This document shows positions 21,539-32,782 of a DNA stretch of 64,000 bases, piece after piece. The DNA is from Sphingomicrobium lutaoense (lineage in GTDB: Bacteria > Pseudomonadota > Alphaproteobacteria > Sphingomonadales > Sphingomonadaceae). The DNA lies in the NCBI RefSeq assembly GCF_014195685.1, contig NZ_JACICF010000001.1, forward strand, positions 691,317 through 755,316. Direction: 5' to 3'. Under the pieces are notes generated by a model, which saw only the letters and a program-made list of their open reading frames with translations, ran no database searches and had not been told where the DNA came from. A program made the position numbers and the translations under genes. How positions within the stretch are numbered: the first letter of the stretch is position 1; every line of letters begins with the position of its first letter.

Positions 21539-23362
21539 ATGCACGCCTACCGTTCCCATCATTGCGCCGAACTGCGCGCCGCCAATGTCGGCGACACCGT
21601 CCGCCTTTCGGGCTGGATCCATCGCAAGCGCGATCATGGGGGCGTCCTGTTCATCGACCTTCGCGATCATCATGGCATGACCCAGATCGTCGCCGACGAG
21701 GACAGCCCGGCATTGCCGACCCTCGAGGGACTGCGCGTCGAGAGCGTCGTGACGATCGATGGCGAAGTGAAGGCGCGCGCCGAGGGCACCACCAACGACA
21801 AGCTGCCGACCGGCGACATCGAGGTGTTCGCGCGCTCGGTGACGGTCCAGTCGGCGGCTGCCGAACTGCCGATGCCGGTGGCGGGCGAGCAGGAATATCC
21901 CGAGGATATCCGCCTCAAATATCGCTATCTCGACCTTCGCCGCGAGCCCATGCACCGCAACATCATGCTGCGCTCGGCGGTGATCGCCTCGATCCGCCGC
22001 CGCATGATCGAGCAGGGCTTCACCGAGTTCCAGACGCCGATTCTCACCGCGTCGAGCCCCGAGGGCGCGCGCGATTACCTGGTGCCGAGCCGCGTGCATC
22101 CGGGGAAATTCTACGCGCTTCCGCAGGCGCCGCAGATGTTCAAGCAGCTCCTGATGGTCGCGGGCTTCGACAAATATTTTCAGATCGCGCCCTGTTTCCG
22201 CGACGAGGATGCGCGCGCCGACCGCAGCCCGGGCGAATTCTACCAGCTCGATTTCGAGATGAGCTTCGTCACGCAGGACGATGTGTTCGCCGCGATCGAG
22301 CCGGTGCTGGCTGGCCTGTTCGAGGAGTTCGCCAATGGCCGCTCGGTCACGCCCGCAGGCGAGTTTCCGCGCATTCCCTACAAGGAATCGATGCTCAAAT
22401 ATGGGTCGGACAAGCCCGATCTGCGCAACCCGCTGATCATTTCGGACGTCGGCAGCCATTTCGAGGGCTCGGGCTTCGGCCTCTTTGCCAAGATCGTCGC
22501 GGGTGGCGGCGTCGTCCGCGCCATTCCGGCGCCCGGCACTGCCGAGAAGAGCCGCAAATTCTTCGACGAGATGAACGACTGGGCGCGCGGCGAAGGCTAT
22601 GCGGGCCTCGGCTATGCCACGCGCAAGGGCGGCGAATGGGGTGGCCCGATTGCCAAGAACCATGGCGCCGACAAGATGGACAAGCTTGCCGAGGAACTGG
22701 GGCTTGGCCCCGATGACGGCATCTTCTTTGCCGCGGGCAAGGAAGCCGAAGCTGCCAAGCTGGCGGGTGCGGCGCGCACCCGGGTTGGCGAAAAGCTCGA
22801 GCTGATCGAGGAAAATGCCTTCAAATTCTGCTGGATCGTCGATTTCCCGATGTTCGAGCGCGACGAGGAAACGGGCAAGATCGATTTCTCGCACAATCCC
22901 TTCTCGATGCCGCAGGGCGAGATGGAAGCCCTGGAAACCAAGGATCCGCTCGATATTCTCGCCTGGCAGTATGACATCGTGTGCAACGGCATCGAACTGT
23001 CGTCGGGCGCGATCCGGAATCATCGTCCGGATATCATGTACAAGGCCTTCGAGATCGCCGGCTATTCTAAGGAAGAGGTCGATCGCAACTTCCCGGGCAT
23101 GATCGGCGCCTTCCAGTTCGGTGCGCCGCCGCACGGCGGCTCAGCACCGGGCGTGGACCGGATCGTCATGCTGCTCGCCGACGAGCCCAACATCCGCGAA
23201 GTCATCCTCTTCCCGATGAACCAGAAGGCCGAGGATCTCCTGATGAATGCGCCTTCGCCAGTGACGGCCAAGCAGCTCGAGGAACTCAACATCCGGATCG
23301 TCGAGCAGCCCGATGCAAAGGCGGTGAAGCCCGCTCCGGCAAGCCTCGTCGAAGGCGAATAG
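21539..23362 (+). CDS. aspS: Aspartate--tRNA ligase
   Basis: Class II synthetase charging tRNA-Asp (or both Asp and Asn tRNAs, depending on discriminating type). It has 607 residues: an OB-fold anticodon domain ([23 protein letters not shown]), the motif 2 region ([19 protein letters not shown]), a bacterial GAD insertion, and motif 3 ([19 protein letters not shown]). The ATG at 21539 gives the normal [18 protein letters not shown] start. A TTGACA hexamer lies at 21467-21472, but no good -10 partner was found. Confidence 0.97.
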   Translation: MHAYRSHHCAELRAANVGDTVRLSGWIHRKRDHGGVLFIDLRDHHGMTQIVADEDSPALPTLEGLRVESVVTIDGEVKARAEGTTNDKLPTGDIEVFARSVTVQSAAAELPMPVAGEQEYPEDIRLKYRYLDLRREPMHRNIMLRSAVIASIRRRMIEQGFTEFQTPILTASSPEGARDYLVPSRVHPGKFYALPQAPQMFKQLLMVAGFDKYFQIAPCFRDEDARADRSPGEFYQLDFEMSFVTQDDVFAAIEPVLAGLFEEFANGRSVTPAGEFPRIPYKESMLKYGSDKPDLRNPLIISDVGSHFEGSGFGLFAKIVAGGGVVRAIPAPGTAEKSRKFFDEMNDWARGEGYAGLGYATRKGGEWGGPIAKNHGADKMDKLAEELGLGPDDGIFFAAGKEAEAAKLAGAARTRVGEKLELIEENAFKFCWIVDFPMFERDEETGKIDFSHNPFSMPQGEMEALETKDPLDILAWQYDIVCNGIELSSGAIRNHRPDIMYKAFEIAGYSKEEVDRNFPGMIGAFQFGAPPHGGSAPGVDRIVMLLADEPNIREVILFPMNQKAEDLLMNAPSPVTAKQLEELNIRIVEQPDAKAVKPAPASLVEGE

Positions 23363-23378
23363 CCCAGTCTGGAATAAA

Positions 23379-23398
23379 CGTCCCTCAGTCGGGGGACG
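23379..23398 (-). terminator. Possible weak terminator after greB
   Basis: CGTCCC and GGGACG form a six-pair stem around an eight-base loop; read on the minus strand it is followed by TTTATT. It overlaps the greB stop codon and lies between the convergent aspS and greB genes. The stem is short and the T-run interrupted, so this is tentative. Confidence 0.35.
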
Positions 23399-23882
23399 GA
23401 TAGACGATCTCGGCGACTTCGTAAAAACGTTCGCCCGCAGGCAGGCGCACGCTGCGCTCGTCGCCCACTTTCGCGCCGATGAAGGCGCGGGCCATGGGGG
23501 CGGACCAGCCGATGCGGCCTTCTCCGGCTTCGGCTTCGTCGTCGCCGACGATGGTCACGCGCCGTTGCCGGTCGTCTTCGTCCACGAGGGTTATAGTCGC
23601 TCCGAAACGAACCTCGTCGCGCTTTTCGGCTTTTGATGGATCGACCACCTTGGCATCCTTCATCACGCGCGAAAGATAGGCGATGCGCCGGTCGATCTCG
23701 CGCAACTTCTTGCGCCCGTAGATGTAATCGCCATTCTCGCTGCGGTCGCCATTGCCTGCGGCCCAGCTGATCACCTCGACCAGCTTCGGGCGCTCGACGC
23801 CGAAAAGCTCGTCATATTCCTCGCGGATGCGGCGGAACCCCTCGGGCGTGATGTAGCGCGGTCTCTTGCCCCCCGCGGGCAT
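23385..23882 (-). CDS. greB: Transcript cleavage factor GreB
   Basis: Rescues backtracked RNA polymerase by stimulating transcript cleavage. About 165 residues: an N-terminal coiled coil (ITPEGFRRIREEYDELF, then ENGDYIYGRKKLREIDRRIAYL, with the tip acidic residues in GDRSENGDY) and a C-terminal FKBP-like domain (VRFGATITLVDED, IGWSAPMARAFIGAKVGDE). The YGRKKLREID segment points to GreB over GreA. I chose the ATG at 23882, which overlaps the lytic transglycosylase stop as ATGA; the longer frame is a shadow. Confidence 0.9.
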   Translation of the reverse strand: MPAGGKRPRYITPEGFRRIREEYDELFGVERPKLVEVISWAAGNGDRSENGDYIYGRKKLREIDRRIAYLSRVMKDAKVVDPSKAEKRDEVRFGATITLVDEDDRQRRVTIVGDDEAEAGEGRIGWSAPMARAFIGAKVGDERSVRLPAGERFYEVAEIVYPSPD

Positions 23883-25882
23883 CAGCCGGGCCTTCCGGGT
23901 TTGCCGATGTGGCGCGAGACATGAACCGAGCCATAGGCCGGGACATAAGGATTGAGACGGTCGTAGACCGCCGCATTCTCGATCACGCGCTGCACATAGG
24001 AGCGGGTTTCCGAGAAGGGAATATTCTCGATCCACATCAGCGTATCGACGCCGTCGCTGCGCGGGTCGCCATATTGGCTCACCCACTGGCGGGCTCGGCC
24101 ATAGCCTGCATTGTAGCTGGCGAGCGCGAGGGGGACATTGCCGTCCCATTGCCGGAGGCGCATCGCGAAATAATCGCTGCCCAGCCGGACATTATAGGCA
24201 GGATCGCGGGTCAGTCGTCCGGCATCCCAGGGAAGGCCGCTGCGCCGTGCCTGGTCGCGCGCGGTGCCGGGCAGCAGCTGCATCATCCCGTAGGCGTTGG
24301 CGTGGCTCACCACCGCGCGGTCGAAGGAAGATTCCTGACGCGTGATGCCGTGGGCAAGGCTCCACAATTCACCGCCAGGCGCGCCTTCGGGATGGATGGG
24401 GAAGGCTTCTCGATAATAGAAGTCGGTGCCGCTGTTGCGCGCCGAACGGGCAATCCAGACGGCAAGGTCGGGACGGTCGATCTGCGCCGCGAACTGGGTC
24501 GCGAGGATGCGTTCGTCCTCGCTCTCGACGGCATTGGCGAGCGCGCGTACGAACTGGGTCTGCTCGCTTCGGCTGTTGGCGAGGCGAGCGGTGGCGGCGG
24601 GAAGCATCCAGGACTGGAACTTGGCGCGCGCATTGGGATGGACCTTGGCGACCGGCATGGGCTGGGGCACCGGGATTTCCCGGCCGAGCCGTTCGAGCGC
24701 CAGCTGCCCGTAGAACATCTCGGGCGAGCGGGCGGCCTGCGCGAAATAATCATTCGCGGCCTGGCCGTTGTTCGCCACCTGCGAAGCGCGGCCTGCCCAA
24801 TACATGCCCTTCGAATGAACCTGTAGCGACTGGCCGCCATTGGCGTAGCGGTAGAACATGCTCGCGGCTTCGGCGGGGCGATTGAGGCGGGTCAGCGCAA
24901 TCTGGCCCGCGAGCCATGCGAGGCTCGTATAATGGTCGCGCACGCCATAGGGCTGCAACGTCATGTCCTCGCCGGGCGGGAAGGCATCGTCGATCTGCCG
25001 GGCGATATTGTAGGCGGTGGCATAGTCGCCACGCGCCTCCGCGCCGCGTGCGCCGATCAGCAGCATTTCATACCAGCGTTCGGGATCGGCGGGGCGGTTG
25101 GTGAACTGGTGCGGCTGCGCGAGAAGCGATTGCAGTTCGCCGTCATTATTGTTGGTGCGATGATAGCGCGCCCGGTCCATCATCAGGCCGGCATCGCGGC
25201 TGACGTAATTGCGCACCGCATTGTAACGATCATTGGCGTCGGCATCGCCGCGCAGAAGCGCGATGCGTGCGCCGTCGATCGCCTGCCGCTCGGGGCTAGC
25301 CGAGGAGAGCAGGCGAAGCGCAGCATCGGTCTTGCGGTCGAACAGAAGGGCATCGATGCGCGCGTCATGGTCCTTGCGGGTGAACTGGCTACCGAAGCGT
25401 GCCTGGATGAAGCTTTCGTCCATCGGGCCGAGACCGGGATGCGCCCAGGCCTGCCGTGCCGCCGACAAGGCCTCGGCTTCGCGGCCCAGCCGCTGATATG
25501 CATAAGCGAGATGCGCCCAGCCGCCGCCCGTCTGGGGCGCGCGCAGGCGGAAGAACTCGACGATCAGCGAAGGATCGTCGCTGGTCGAAAGAGCCTTTTC
25601 GGCGCGCAGGCGAATGCTGTCGAAGCCCCGCTCCGAATAGACCGCGGGGAAGTCGGGATAGTCGATGGCGAAACGCGCGGCATCGACGAAACGCGGCGAA
25701 CGTTCGTCCTTCAATGCGCGCCACCAGGCGATGGCACGATCGATCGACTGGACGCTGGGTGCCTGCGCAGCCTGAACGGTGGCCGCGCCGGTCGCCATGT
25801 CAATTGCTGCCTGCGATGCCGCGGAACTCGGGGTGGCAAGGGCTACGACCCCCAGAATCAACACTCTTCTCATACTGGACAT
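23882..25882 (-). CDS. Soluble lytic murein transglycosylase
   Basis: Periplasmic enzyme that cleaves peptidoglycan between MurNAc and GlcNAc, forming 1,6-anhydro ends. About 666 residues: a short signal sequence, a long alpha-helical superhelix with TPR-like repeats, and a C-terminal SLT domain. The catalytic glutamate lies in HGITRQESSFDRAVVSHANA, followed by YGMMQLLPGTARD and the ALASYNAGYGRARQWV motif. Start choice: ATG at 25882, with a second in-frame ATG at 25873; the longer frame runs into dapA shadow sequence. Confidence 0.93.
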   Translation of the reverse strand: MSSMRRVLILGVVALATPSSAASQAAIDMATGAATVQAAQAPSVQSIDRAIAWWRALKDERSPRFVDAARFAIDYPDFPAVYSERGFDSIRLRAEKALSTSDDPSLIVEFFRLRAPQTGGGWAHLAYAYQRLGREAEALSAARQAWAHPGLGPMDESFIQARFGSQFTRKDHDARIDALLFDRKTDAALRLLSSASPERQAIDGARIALLRGDADANDRYNAVRNYVSRDAGLMMDRARYHRTNNNDGELQSLLAQPHQFTNRPADPERWYEMLLIGARGAEARGDYATAYNIARQIDDAFPPGEDMTLQPYGVRDHYTSLAWLAGQIALTRLNRPAEAASMFYRYANGGQSLQVHSKGMYWAGRASQVANNGQAANDYFAQAARSPEMFYGQLALERLGREIPVPQPMPVAKVHPNARAKFQSWMLPAATARLANSRSEQTQFVRALANAVESEDERILATQFAAQIDRPDLAVWIARSARNSGTDFYYREAFPIHPEGAPGGELWSLAHGITRQESSFDRAVVSHANAYGMMQLLPGTARDQARRSGLPWDAGRLTRDPAYNVRLGSDYFAMRLRQWDGNVPLALASYNAGYGRARQWVSQYGDPRSDGVDTLMWIENIPFSETRSYVQRVIENAAVYDRLNPYVPAYGSVHVSRHIGKPGRPG

Positions 25883-25969
25883 TATAGGTAGCCGGTCCTT
25901 ATCAGTCGCTGAACGCACGCTCAGCCGACGGTTAAATACGCCCGAGGTTCCCAGATTCGAGGAAATTGC

Positions 25970-26848
25970 ATGTTTTTCGGTTCCATTCCGGCCCTGGTGA
26001 CACCTTTCAGAGACGGTGAAGTCGATGTGAGCGCCTTTCGCGATTTTGTCGATTGGCAAATCGCAGAGGGATCGAACGGGCTCGTTCCGTGCGGAACGAC
26101 TGGCGAAGTCGCCACCCTTTCGGCCGAGGAACATCGCCTCGTCGTCACGACCTGTGTCGAGGCGGCGGCGGGCCGCGTGCCGGTGATCGCGGGGTGCGGC
26201 GGCTACAACACGGCGGCAGTAATCGCGGCGACGAAAATGGCGCATGAAGCCGGAGCCGACGCGGCGCTGTGCGTGGTGCCTTATTATAACAAGCCCAGTC
26301 AGGCGGGGCTCATTGCCCATTTCGAGGCAGTGGCCGATGCGTCACCGCTTCCGGTCGTGGTCTATAACGTGCCCTCGCGCACGGTCGCCGATATCTCGGT
26401 GGATTCACTTGCCGAGGTGGCGCGTCACGACAAGGTGGTCGCCATCAAGGATGCAAGCGGCAACCTTGCCCGCGTGACTGCCCAGCGGCTCGCTTGCGGC
26501 GAGGATTTCTGCCAATTGTCGGGCAATGACGACATGGCGTTGGGTTTCAACGCGATGGGCGGCGTGGGCTGCATCTCGGTGACCGCCAATGTCGCGCCGC
26601 GCCTGTGCGCCGATTTCCAGGCAGCGACGCGCGAAGGGCGCTGGGACGATGCACTCAAGCTGCAGGACCGGCTTTATCCGCTGCATGACGCGATGTTCGC
26701 CGATGCATCGCCCGGCCCGGCCAAATATGCGCTCGCCAAGGTGCGCGGCGGGATGTCCGAGGAAGTGCGCCTTCCGCTGACGCCTCCGTCCGATGCGGCG
26801 CGGCGGGCCATCGACGATGCGCTTCGCCATGCGGGCTTCGGCGGATGA
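25970..26848 (+). CDS. dapA: 4-hydroxy-tetrahydrodipicolinate synthase
   Basis: First committed enzyme of lysine/diaminopimelate synthesis, condensing pyruvate with aspartate semialdehyde. The 292-residue TIM barrel shows [24 protein letters not shown], the tyrosine in VVYNVPSRT and the Schiff-base lysine in [10 protein letters not shown], then [16 protein letters not shown] ribosome-binding site (cgaggaaattgc) precedes the ATG. It overlaps smpB by four bases (ATGA). Confidence 0.97.
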   Translation: MFFGSIPALVTPFRDGEVDVSAFRDFVDWQIAEGSNGLVPCGTTGEVATLSAEEHRLVVTTCVEAAAGRVPVIAGCGGYNTAAVIAATKMAHEAGADAALCVVPYYNKPSQAGLIAHFEAVADASPLPVVVYNVPSRTVADISVDSLAEVARHDKVVAIKDASGNLARVTAQRLACGEDFCQLSGNDDMALGFNAMGGVGCISVTANVAPRLCADFQAATREGRWDDALKLQDRLYPLHDAMFADASPGPAKYALAKVRGGMSEEVRLPLTPPSDAARRAIDDALRHAGFGG

Positions 26849-27315
26849 GCAAGGCGTTCAACAAGGTGAAGGTCGTCGCCGACAACCGGCGCGCCCATTA
26901 TGACTATGCGGTCGAGGAGCGGTTCGAAGCCGGGATCGAACTCAAGGGCACCGAAGTGAAGGCGCTGCGCGTGGGCGAGGGGTCGATCAAGGAAAGCTAT
27001 GCCACGGTCGAGGACGGGGAAGTTTGGCTCGTCAATGCCTCGATCCCCGAATATAGTCATGGCAACCGGATGAACCATGAGCCGCGCCGCCGCCGCAAGC
27101 TGCTGCTCCATGCGCGCGAGATCAACAAGCTGTTCGGCGCGATCAACCGGCAGGGCATGACGCTGGTGCCGCTATCCATCTATTTCAACAGCGACGGACG
27201 GGCTAAGGTCGAGCTTGCGCTGGCCCGCGGCAAGAAAGCGCATGACAAGCGCGCCACGATCAAGGAACGCGACTGGAAACGGGAGCAGGGAAGGCTGTTG
27301 AGAAAGCATGGCTGA
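26845..27315 (+). CDS. smpB: SsrA-binding protein SmpB
   Basis: Binds tmRNA and brings it to stalled ribosomes for trans-translation. It has 156 residues with the N-terminal family motifs [20 protein letters not shown] and [15 protein letters not shown], and the C-terminal RKAHDK-like stretch [18 protein letters not shown] that folds in the decoding centre. It starts in the dapA stop and overlaps the DUF2062 gene by eight bases. The dapA-smpB pairing is frequent in alphaproteobacteria. Confidence 0.97.
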   Translation: MSKAFNKVKVVADNRRAHYDYAVEERFEAGIELKGTEVKALRVGEGSIKESYATVEDGEVWLVNASIPEYSHGNRMNHEPRRRRKLLLHAREINKLFGAINRQGMTLVPLSIYFNSDGRAKVELALARGKKAHDKRATIKERDWKREQGRLLRKHG

Positions 27316-27895
27316 GGACAAGGGCAACCTGTTTCACCGCTTTATCGGTCGCCATGCGCCGAGCCGTGAAGAAATGCTCGCCAGCCGTTTTCTCAAGCCC
27401 TTCGGCCCGCGTATCCGCAATTCCGAATATTGGCGCTTCACCCGCCGGTCGGTGCCGCGCGGGGTTCTGGCGGGGATGTTCATCGGGGTGTTCTTGATGA
27501 TCCCCGGGCTCCAGATTATCGGGGCGACGCTGCTTTCCCTGCCGATGCGCGCCAACATCCCGGTCGCGGCAGCAATGACCTTCCTCTCGAACCCCTTCAC
27601 TACGCCCTTCTTCCTTGCAGCGGGGCTGCAGGTTGGGAGCCTGTTCGGCTTTCGCGCCGATCTGGCCGCCTTTACCGAATTGACCGAGGCCAATGCTTCC
27701 TATCGCGAATGGGCCAGCTGGGCCTTTTCGGATGCGGGGCCCGCGCTCATCGTCGGGCTGTTCGTCATCGCCGTCGTCCTTGCACTCGTCGCCTATGCGG
27801 TGTCGCTGGTCGGATGGCGTTTGTGGATCGGCCGCAAATGGAACCAGCGTGTCGCGCGCGACACGGATGAAATGAACTCAGGAGAAAATGTATGA
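27308..27895 (+). CDS. DUF2062-family membrane protein
   Basis: A 195-residue membrane protein. The N-terminal region is basic and cytoplasmic; the DUF2062 body has hydrophobic segments around [37 protein letters not shown], and a C-terminal helix ([27 protein letters not shown]). The PFTTPFF-type motif is characteristic of the family. No enzymatic function is known. It overlaps smpB by eight bases and the M13 peptidase start by four (ATGA). Confidence 0.8.
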   Translation: MAEDKGNLFHRFIGRHAPSREEMLASRFLKPFGPRIRNSEYWRFTRRSVPRGVLAGMFIGVFLMIPGLQIIGATLLSLPMRANIPVAAAMTFLSNPFTTPFFLAAGLQVGSLFGFRADLAAFTELTEANASYREWASWAFSDAGPALIVGLFVIAVVLALVAYAVSLVGWRLWIGRKWNQRVARDTDEMNSGENV

Positions 27896-29964
27896 CCCGT
27901 TTGATGATCGGATTGCTGGCCGGTACGAGCCTCGCCGCCTGCGCGCCGCAGATGGACCGGGAGGTCGAAACCGCATCGAGCGCCAAGACGCCGGTCGAAC
28001 AGCTTTCCGACGATCCTGCGGGCAAGCCCGAACTGGGCAGCTTCGGCTTCGACATGAGCGGGATGGACACCAGCGTCGATCCGGGGGACGATTTCTATCA
28101 ATATGCCAACGGCACCTGGGCCGCGAACACGCCCATTCCCGCCGACAAGTCCAACTATGGCATGTTCACGGTGCTCGACGATCTATCGAAGAAGCGTACC
28201 CGCGCGATCATCGAGGGTGCCGCCAAGGATCCGTCGAGCAAGATCGGCGCGGCCTATCGCAGCTATATGGACCAGGAAACGATCGAGGCGAGGGGCCTCG
28301 AGCCGATGCGCCCGCTGATGGCCGAGATCGATGCCATTTCCACGCTCGACCAATATGCGCGTTTCCTCGGCAAGGCCGACGTGTGGAGCGTGTCGGGTCC
28401 ATTCGCGCCTTTCATCGGGCAGGATGACAAGCAGCCCGACCGTTATATCACCCGTTTCTGGCAGGCGGGGCTCGGCATGCCCGACCGCGACTATTATCTC
28501 GAGGACAATGAGAAGATGGCCGCGCTGCGCGGCGAATATCTGTCCTACATGACCGATATGCTGACGATGGCGGGCCGCGACAATGCCGCCGAGCGGGCGA
28601 AGGCCGTGCTCGATTTCGAGACCAAGCTTGCCGAGGCGCATTGGACCCGCGTGAAGAGCCGCGACAGCGATGCGCGCTACAACAAGATGACGGTCGATGC
28701 GCTGCAGAAGCTCACCGGCCCCTTCGACATGAAGGCGATGATGCAGGCCGCGGGCTATCCCGTGACCGGCGAAGTACTAGTCGCACAGCCCGATGCCTTC
28801 GAGAAGATGGGCCGGATCGTCGCCAAGACCGATCTTGAAGTGCTCAAGGACGACATCCTTCTCGCGGCGCTCGGCGCGGCTTCCTCGGTGCTGCCCAAGG
28901 CGTTCGACGAGCGTCATTTTGCTTTCTACGGTACCGCATTGTCGGGCACGCCCGAGCAGGAAGAGCGGTGGAAGCGCGCGGTCGACTTTACCGTCGGCGC
29001 GCTCGCTGATGACGTGAGCCAGGTCTATGTCCAGCGGCATTATCCGCCCGCCACCAAGGCGGCGATGGAAGAGCTGGTCGACAATGTCGTCGCGGCGATG
29101 GGGCGCCGCATCGACAGCCTCGAATGGATGCAGCCGCAGACCAAGCAGCGGGCGCGCGCCAAGCTTGCCAATTTCACCACCAAGATCGGCTATCCCGACC
29201 AATGGCATGATTATAGCTCGCTCACGATCCGCGAGGACGATGCTTTCGGCAATGCGATGCGGGTGGCCGAATGGGGCCATCGCGACAACCTGTCCAAGCT
29301 CGGCGGGCCGATCCGCCGCTGGGAATGGGGGATGACCCCGATGACGGTGAATGCCTATGCCAATTTCGGTATGCAGGAAATCGTCTTTCCGGCTTCGATC
29401 CTCCAGCCGCCTTTCTTCGATCCCAATGCCGATCCGGCAATCAACTATGGCGGCATCGGCGCGGTGATCGGTCATGAAATCAGCCACCATTTCGACGACC
29501 AGGGCGCCAAATATAACGAGCGCGGTGAACTCGAAAGCTGGTGGACCGATGCCGACGTGCAGGCCTTCGAGGCGGCCGGCAAGGAGCTGATCGCGCAATA
29601 TAATCTCTACGAGATTTTCCCCGGCGAATTCGTCAACGGCGAATATACGCTGGGCGAGAATATCGGCGATCTCGCGGGTCTCACCATTGCTTTCGATGCC
29701 TACAAGGCTTCGCTGGGTGGCAAGCAGGCACCGGTGATCGACGGTACGACCGGCGAGCAGCGCTTCTTCCTCGGCTGGGCGCAGGTCTGGCGGCGCAACT
29801 ATCGCGACGAGAATCTGCGTCAGCGGCTCAAGACCGACAGCCATTCGCCTTCGATCCAGCGGGTCTGGGTGATCCGCAATCTCGACAGCTGGTACGACGC
29901 CTACAACGTCACTTCCGACGATGCGATGTATCTGCCGCCCAAGTCGCGCGTGAAGGTCTGGTAA
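27892..29964 (+). CDS. M13-family (neprilysin/PepO-like) zinc endopeptidase lipoprotein
   Basis: Zinc metallo-endopeptidase acting on peptides at the cell envelope. It has 690 residues with a lipobox (LLAGTSLAAC), so probably membrane-anchored in the periplasm. The catalytic motif HEISH spans residues 528-532 in IGHEISHHFDDQGAKY, the third zinc ligand Glu589 lies in GENIGDLAG, and the tail shows VWRRNYRDENLRQRLKTDSHSP, all of the M13 family. The cckA GTG starts only three bases after its stop. Confidence 0.93.
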   Translation: MTRLMIGLLAGTSLAACAPQMDREVETASSAKTPVEQLSDDPAGKPELGSFGFDMSGMDTSVDPGDDFYQYANGTWAANTPIPADKSNYGMFTVLDDLSKKRTRAIIEGAAKDPSSKIGAAYRSYMDQETIEARGLEPMRPLMAEIDAISTLDQYARFLGKADVWSVSGPFAPFIGQDDKQPDRYITRFWQAGLGMPDRDYYLEDNEKMAALRGEYLSYMTDMLTMAGRDNAAERAKAVLDFETKLAEAHWTRVKSRDSDARYNKMTVDALQKLTGPFDMKAMMQAAGYPVTGEVLVAQPDAFEKMGRIVAKTDLEVLKDDILLAALGAASSVLPKAFDERHFAFYGTALSGTPEQEERWKRAVDFTVGALADDVSQVYVQRHYPPATKAAMEELVDNVVAAMGRRIDSLEWMQPQTKQRARAKLANFTTKIGYPDQWHDYSSLTIREDDAFGNAMRVAEWGHRDNLSKLGGPIRRWEWGMTPMTVNAYANFGMQEIVFPASILQPPFFDPNADPAINYGGIGAVIGHEISHHFDDQGAKYNERGELESWWTDADVQAFEAAGKELIAQYNLYEIFPGEFVNGEYTLGENIGDLAGLTIAFDAYKASLGGKQAPVIDGTTGEQRFFLGWAQVWRRNYRDENLRQRLKTDSHSPSIQRVWVIRNLDSWYDAYNVTSDDAMYLPPKSRVKVW

Positions 29965-29967
29965 GGA

Positions 29968-32367
29968 GTGCTCGAACGGCACGCTGCCTTACTTGACCCG
30001 GCGCCGCAGGACGGTGCGCCGCGCTGGCTGGTGCCCGTGCTGGTCGCCGCGGCGGCAGCAAGTGGCGGCGTGCTGTTCTATGCGGTCGGCGAACCCCTGT
30101 TCGCGGGCCTGTTCCTTGCCGGGATGGCGGCGATGCTGGTCGCTGCCTTCGTCATCGACCGGCGCACTACCGCGCAGCTTCTCCCCGACCCGACCAGCCA
30201 GGCGGGCGAGGAGCGGGCAATGTCGGCGGCGGCACTTTCGCTATCCCCCGACGCGGCGGCCATCAGCGACGCCAACGGTCGATTGCTGGTCGCCAACGAA
30301 ATCTATCGTGAGCGTTTCGCGGGGTCGCCTTCTCCACTCGACCTGGCGACGAGCGAGGGCGGGCGCGACGCGCTCAAGACCGCCTGCCGGATCGCGCTTC
30401 GCGACGGGATGGCGTCGGCATCGGGAATCGAGGTCGAGGGCGGGACGCTCAATCTTGATCTCAAGCGGATCGGCAATGATGCCGACCCCGCGATCCTCTG
30501 GTCCTTTCCGGGCGCGCCGCAGCCTGACGCGCTGGTCGTCGCCGCGCGGCGCCTTGCCGGGCGCACGGGCGAGAGCCTTGCGTCAGCGGGTGTCCTGGCG
30601 GCGCTCGTGGACGACGAAGGGCGGGTCATTGCCGCGAACCGGCCCTTCACCAACCGAGCGCTGTCTTTGAGCGAGGAAGACCGGCCCTATTTCATCGATC
30701 TCGTCGAATCGAGCGAGGACGGCCTTTTGCTGCTCAAGGCCGAGGAAGGGCGGGGCGGGCCATTGAAGGGCGTCCACGTCCCGGTCGATCCGGCAAGCGA
30801 GGACGGGGCGGGTACGATTTTCCTGTTCGACCATGGGCAGCAGCCGAGCGAGACCACCAGCGAACAGGTGCAGATGCTGCTCGAACTGCTTCCGCTCGGG
30901 CTGGCGCTAGTCGATCGCGACGGGCGTTTTCTCACGATGAATTCGGCCTTCCGGACCGCAGGCGGGATCGAGGGAGGCGGCATGCCTGCCTATCCGGGCG
31001 ACCTGGTGGTCAAGGAGGACAAGGCGGCTGTGGCCGATGCGGTTCGGCGCAATGCGCGCGGGCCCGCCATGTCGGGCGACCTTGCCGTGCGGCTCGCCAT
31101 CGCGCCCAAGGAGCCAGTTGCGCTCACCATCGCGGGGCTACGAGGGCTGGGCGATGCGGCGGTGCTCCTTCTCCTCAAGGACAATAGCGAGGAAGCCAAG
31201 CTCAAGCGGCAGATCGCGCAGGCGACCAAGATGCAGGCGGTCGGCCAGCTGGCGGGTGGCGTGGCGCACGATTTCAACAATATCCTGACCGCGATCCTCG
31301 GCCATTGCGATCTCATGCTGATGCGTCACACACCGGGCGACAGCGACTATGACGATATCCAGCAGATCAAGTCCAATGCGAACCGCGCGGCCAATCTGAC
31401 GCGCCAGTTGCTCGCCTTTTCGCGCCAGCAAACCTTGCGGCCCCAGGTGCTGCAACTGCCCGACACGGTCAGCGAGGTTTCGCACCTTCTCAAGCGGCTG
31501 CTCGGCGAGACGGTCGAACTGCAGGTCAAGCATGGCCGAGATCTGGGACCCGTGCGCGCCGATCCGGGGCAGCTCGAGCAGGTGATCGTCAATCTGGCGG
31601 TCAATGCGCGCGACGCGATGGCAGAAAAGGGCGGCGGCACGCTCACCATCCGGACTTTCTCGGTGCGGGCCGAAGATGTCGCCGACATCGGCAGCGAGAT
31701 CCTGCCGGTGGCCGACTATTCGGCGCTGTCGATCAGCGATACCGGCAGCGGTATTCCGCCCGCCATCCTCGGCAAGATCTTCGAGCCTTTCTTCACCACC
31801 AAGGAAATCGGCAAGGGCACGGGGCTCGGGCTTTCGACCGTCTATGGCATCGTCAAGCAGTCGGGCGGCTATATCTTTGCCGACAGCAAGGTGGGCGAGG
31901 GGACGAGCTTCGTTATCTATCTGCCGGTCCATGTCGTCGAAGAGCAGGACGCCAGGACTCCCGCGCAGGTGAAGGCGCCCGACCCCGAAAGCGAATTGTG
32001 GGGATCGGGCACCGTCCTGCTCGTCGAGGACGAACCGATGGTGCGCACCGTCGCCGAACGCGCTTTGACCCGCCACGGCTACGAAGTGCTGACCGCTACC
32101 AATGGCGAGGAAGCACTGGAAATTCTCGCGCGGGGCGAGGAGATCGACCTTCTCGTGTCGGACGTGGTGATGCCGCTGATGGACGGCCCGACCATGGGCC
32201 GCGAAGCGCGCAAGGACCGGCCCGACCTGCCGATCCTGTTCATGTCGGGCTATGCCGAGGAGCAGCTTCGCAAGTCGATCGACATCGTGAATGTGTCCTT
32301 TCTGCCCAAGCCGTTTTCGGTCCAGGAACTGGCCGAGGCGGTCCGCAAGGTCCTTACCGATAAATAG
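29968..32367 (+). CDS. cckA: Cell-cycle hybrid histidine kinase CckA
   Basis: Bifunctional kinase/phosphatase that feeds phosphate through ChpT to CtrA and CpdR, controlling cell-cycle, motility and chemotaxis genes in alphaproteobacteria. It has 799 residues: two transmembrane helices in residues about 20-65, PAS-like sensor regions, then HisKA with the phospho-acceptor His434 in [14 protein letters not shown]. An HATPase domain follows ([26 protein letters not shown]). The C-terminal receiver has Asp732 in [15 protein letters not shown] use the GTG at 29968. The domain order matches CckA rather than generic hybrid kinases. Confidence 0.93.
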   Translation: MLERHAALLDPAPQDGAPRWLVPVLVAAAAASGGVLFYAVGEPLFAGLFLAGMAAMLVAAFVIDRRTTAQLLPDPTSQAGEERAMSAAALSLSPDAAAISDANGRLLVANEIYRERFAGSPSPLDLATSEGGRDALKTACRIALRDGMASASGIEVEGGTLNLDLKRIGNDADPAILWSFPGAPQPDALVVAARRLAGRTGESLASAGVLAALVDDEGRVIAANRPFTNRALSLSEEDRPYFIDLVESSEDGLLLLKAEEGRGGPLKGVHVPVDPASEDGAGTIFLFDHGQQPSETTSEQVQMLLELLPLGLALVDRDGRFLTMNSAFRTAGGIEGGGMPAYPGDLVVKEDKAAVADAVRRNARGPAMSGDLAVRLAIAPKEPVALTIAGLRGLGDAAVLLLLKDNSEEAKLKRQIAQATKMQAVGQLAGGVAHDFNNILTAILGHCDLMLMRHTPGDSDYDDIQQIKSNANRAANLTRQLLAFSRQQTLRPQVLQLPDTVSEVSHLLKRLLGETVELQVKHGRDLGPVRADPGQLEQVIVNLAVNARDAMAEKGGGTLTIRTFSVRAEDVADIGSEILPVADYSALSISDTGSGIPPAILGKIFEPFFTTKEIGKGTGLGLSTVYGIVKQSGGYIFADSKVGEGTSFVIYLPVHVVEEQDARTPAQVKAPDPESELWGSGTVLLVEDEPMVRTVAERALTRHGYEVLTATNGEEALEILARGEEIDLLVSDVVMPLMDGPTMGREARKDRPDLPILFMSGYAEEQLRKSIDIVNVSFLPKPFSVQELAEAVRKVLTDK

Positions 32368-32416
32368 CTGAAAAATAGGCTTGAGGCGGGATGCGGCTGG
32401 CCCTAGGTTGCCGGCC

Positions 32417-32773
32417 ATGGGGCAGAAGCGTCGCATCCTGATCGTCGAAGACGAACCGCTCATCGCGATGATGCTCGAGGATTTCCTCGAGTCGATCGGT
32501 CATGAGGTTCACGGCGTGTGCGAAACCTTGCAGGAAGCGCATGACGCAATCGATGGCGGCGGGTTCGATCTTGCGATCCTCGACGTCAATCTGAAGGGCG
32601 AGAATGTCTGGCCGGCAGCATTCCGCCTGCAGGAAATGGCGCGTCCCTTCATCCTGGCGACCGGGGGCCATGTCGATCCGCCGCCGCCCGAATTCGCCAA
32701 AACGCCAGTCCTGGCAAAGCCTTATACCGTCGACCGGGTGCGCCCGCTCGTCGAAGCCGCCTTCGCCGAATAG
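32417..32773 (+). CDS. Single-domain response regulator
   Basis: 118 residues, receiver domain only. Acidic pocket ILIVEDEPLIAMML, phospho-acceptor aspartate in LAILDVNLKGENV, and the switch lysine in VLAKPYTVDRV are all present, but there is no output domain. It lies 50 bases downstream of cckA on the same strand, so it may be a phosphate sink or partner of a local kinase, although not CtrA itself (which has a DNA-binding domain). The ATG at 32417 matches the usual start of receivers; the frame extends slightly upstream. Confidence 0.85.
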   Translation: MGQKRRILIVEDEPLIAMMLEDFLESIGHEVHGVCETLQEAHDAIDGGGFDLAILDVNLKGENVWPAAFRLQEMARPFILATGGHVDPPPPEFAKTPVLAKPYTVDRVRPLVEAAFAE

Positions 32774-32782
32774 AGCCTGTTT

